A stretch of DNA of 13,636 bases, from positions 1 through 13,636 of the forward strand of contig JACDBD010000273.1 of the NCBI GenBank assembly GCA_013695115.1, read 5' to 3'. Source of the DNA: Actinomycetota bacterium (lineage in GTDB: Bacteria > Actinomycetota > Acidimicrobiia > IMCC26256 > JACDBD01). The position numbers were made by a program, and so were the translations under genes. This document shows positions 12,554 through 13,636 of the stretch, one piece after another (position 1 is the stretch's first letter; every line of letters starts with the position of its first letter). The notes beneath the pieces are model-generated. The model did not search any database. It saw nothing but the letters and a program-made list of their open reading frames with translations, and was not told the origin of the DNA.

Positions 12554-12622
12554 ATGCCCACGCGTAGGAACGAAGCGCAGCCGTGCTCGGAGAGCGGGAC
12601 GGCGGAGCGGAGTGACCCATGA
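12554..12622 (+). CDS. Possible 22-codon leader ORF overlapping the M20 start
   Basis: The short ORF starts MPTRRNEAQPCSES and ends AERSDP. It begins at ATG 12554, six bases after a TATCGT box. Its TGA (12620-12622) overlaps ATG 12619 of the peptidase as ATGA, so ribosomes finishing it could re-initiate on the peptidase gene. No family is recognised. Most of it coincides with a sequence resembling the palindromic insertion in the acyl-CoA dehydrogenase gene, so the reading frame may be fortuitous. Confidence 0.3.
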   Translation: MPTRRNEAQPCSESGTAERSDP

Positions 12623-12625
12623 GGG
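12567..12625 (+). repeat. Possible diverged copy of the palindromic element
   Basis: The layout matches the segment at 6425-6505 (minus strand). An ACGAAGCGCAG-like 5' part is followed by an imperfect hairpin: CCGT 12581-12584 pairs with ACGG 12599-12602, and GCTC 12585-12588 with GAGC 12592-12595. After it come a GGAGCGGAG stretch and GACCCATGAGGG. The last 24 bases match the other copy at 18 positions by eye, ungapped. The element end includes the ATG of the M20 gene. Similarity of GC-rich short sequence can arise by chance, so this is tentative. Confidence 0.35.
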
Positions 12626-13636
12626 AGGATGATCCGACCGCCGAGGCGACCGAGCTCCTCCAGGACCTCATCCGAAACGAGTGCGTCAACGACGGGACGG
12701 TCGAGTCCGGGGGCGAGTCCCGCAGCGTCGACCTGCTGAACGGCTACCTCGCCGGCAGCGGTCTCGACGTCGAGCGCTACGAGCCGCAACCCGGCCGGGC
12801 CAGCCTGGTTGCGCGCATCGAGGGCAGCGATCCCAGGCGCCGTCGCTGCTGCTCATGGGTCACACCGACGTCGTGCCGGTGAACCCCGACGGGTGGAGCC
12901 GCGAGCCGTTCGGCGCCGAGCTCGTCGACGGGTTCGTGTGGGGCCGGGGCGCGGTCGACATGCTCAACGAGACCGCCACCATGGCCGTCGCGTTCCGGCG
13001 TCTGGCCGACTCCGGCTTCAAGCCCAAGGGCACGCTCTCGTATCTCGCGGTTGCCGACGAAGAGGCGCTGGGCACGTGGGGGGCGCGCTGGCTCGTCGAC
13101 AACGAGCGCGACGCGGTCTACGCCGACTACGTGATCACCGAATCGGGTGGGTTCCAACTCGAGACGCCCGAGGGCCCGCGCCTGCCGGTGATGACCGACG
13201 AGAAAGGCACGTACTGGTCGAAGATCACGGTGCCGGGTACGCCCGGGCACGGCTCGCAGCCGTTCCGGACCGACAACGCCATCGTCACCGCCGCCGAGGT
13301 CGTGCGCCGCATCGCCGAGTACCGGCCGCCGACCGTCGTCGGCGAGACGTGGCGGCGCTTCGTCGAAGGCATGCAGTACCCGGGGGAGCTGCGGGACGGG
13401 CTCCTGAAGGTGGACGAGCTGCGCGAGTTCTGCCACACGTTGCCGTTGGGGCTCTCCCGCATGGTCTACTCCTGCACGCACACCACGTTCGCGCCCACCG
13501 TCATCCACGGCGGCACGAAGACGAACGTGATTCCCGACAAGTGCGAACTCCAGGTCGACATCCGGACGCTGCCCGACCAGACCGCGGCCGAGGTCGACGC
13601 CATGCTCCGAGACGCGCTGGGCGACCTCGCCGACAA
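12619..13636 (+). pseudogene. M20-family metallopeptidase, frameshifted near 12835 and cut by the window end
   Basis: M20 enzymes use two zinc ions to cleave dipeptides, C-terminal residues or N-acyl amino acids. The exact substrate is unknown. From ATG 12619 the frame reads MREDDPTAEATELLQDLIRN through ARIEGSDP, then becomes Arg/Cys-rich nonsense and stops. The next frame resumes at 12837 with APSLLLMGHTDVVPVNPDGW and stays open to the edge. One inserted base around 12832-12836 (giving DPEAPSLLL, for example) restores a normal protein. Counting after that repair, His82 and Asp84 are in GHTDVV, bridging Asp114 is in GRGAVDM, and catalytic and metal Glu148-Glu149 are in ADEEALG. The dimerisation-domain motif GTPGHGSQP follows. 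All key residues are kept, and codon use after the break looks constrained. A read error or very recent lesion is therefore more likely than old decay. The C-terminal part of the gene is outside the window. Confidence 0.85.

Overview
The window is a high-GC chromosomal segment (about 73% GC in a sampled stretch of the first gene) with actinobacterial features. It has many GTG starts, several genes whose start codon lies 6-8 nt after a TANNNT box with no Shine-Dalgarno sequence (leaderless style), GC-rich third positions, lipoproteins, a WS/DGAT-type acyltransferase and a short PyrE. A deep actinobacterial lineage such as Acidimicrobiia would fit, but that is inference. No tRNA, rRNA, CRISPR array, transposase or phage gene was seen. 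The genes are mostly housekeeping and lipid or amide metabolism. No intergenic stretch exceeds 300 bases.

Layout. (1) 1-3299, nitrogen control: the 3' part of glnD (PII-modifying enzyme, running in from the left edge), then an ammonium channel gene (amtB) with a strong Shine-Dalgarno sequence. (2) 3342-5038: a Nudix hydrolase converges on pyrE. The two stop codons share one CTAG. A lower-GC gene for a small membrane protein follows, broken by one apparent extra base. It converges, again on a shared CTAG, with the next unit. (3) 5035-7341, minus strand: an AidB-type acyl-CoA dehydrogenase and, just downstream, an unrecognised 166-residue protein. (4) 7425-8386: two translationally coupled, paralogous lipoproteins with conserved cysteines. 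(5) 8419-11283: a WS/DGAT acyltransferase and an amidase-signature hydrolase, 18 nt apart, probably one transcript. (6) 11303-12535: a metallo-beta-lactamase-fold hydrolase behind a perfect 8+8 bp palindromic operator that abuts its -10 box. (7) 12542-13636: a possible 22-codon leader ORF and an M20 metallopeptidase. The peptidase reading frame is broken by one missing base, and it runs off the right edge.

Best candidates for something new. (a) The acyl-CoA dehydrogenase contains an in-frame insertion of about 26 codons built around a perfect 11-bp hairpin. A diverged sequence with the same layout (hairpin, GAGCG-rich stretch, GACCCATRAGGG end) lies directly at the start of the M20 gene. Together they suggest a small dispersed palindromic element able to sit inside coding sequence. 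(b) GlnD appears to have lost the metal-binding residues of its HD (de-modifying) domain while keeping both ACT sensors. (c) The palindromic operator upstream of the MBL gene has no regulator gene in the window.

Two independent single-base frame breaks (near 4922 and near 12835) could be real lesions or assembly/read errors. They should be resolved before any function is inferred.
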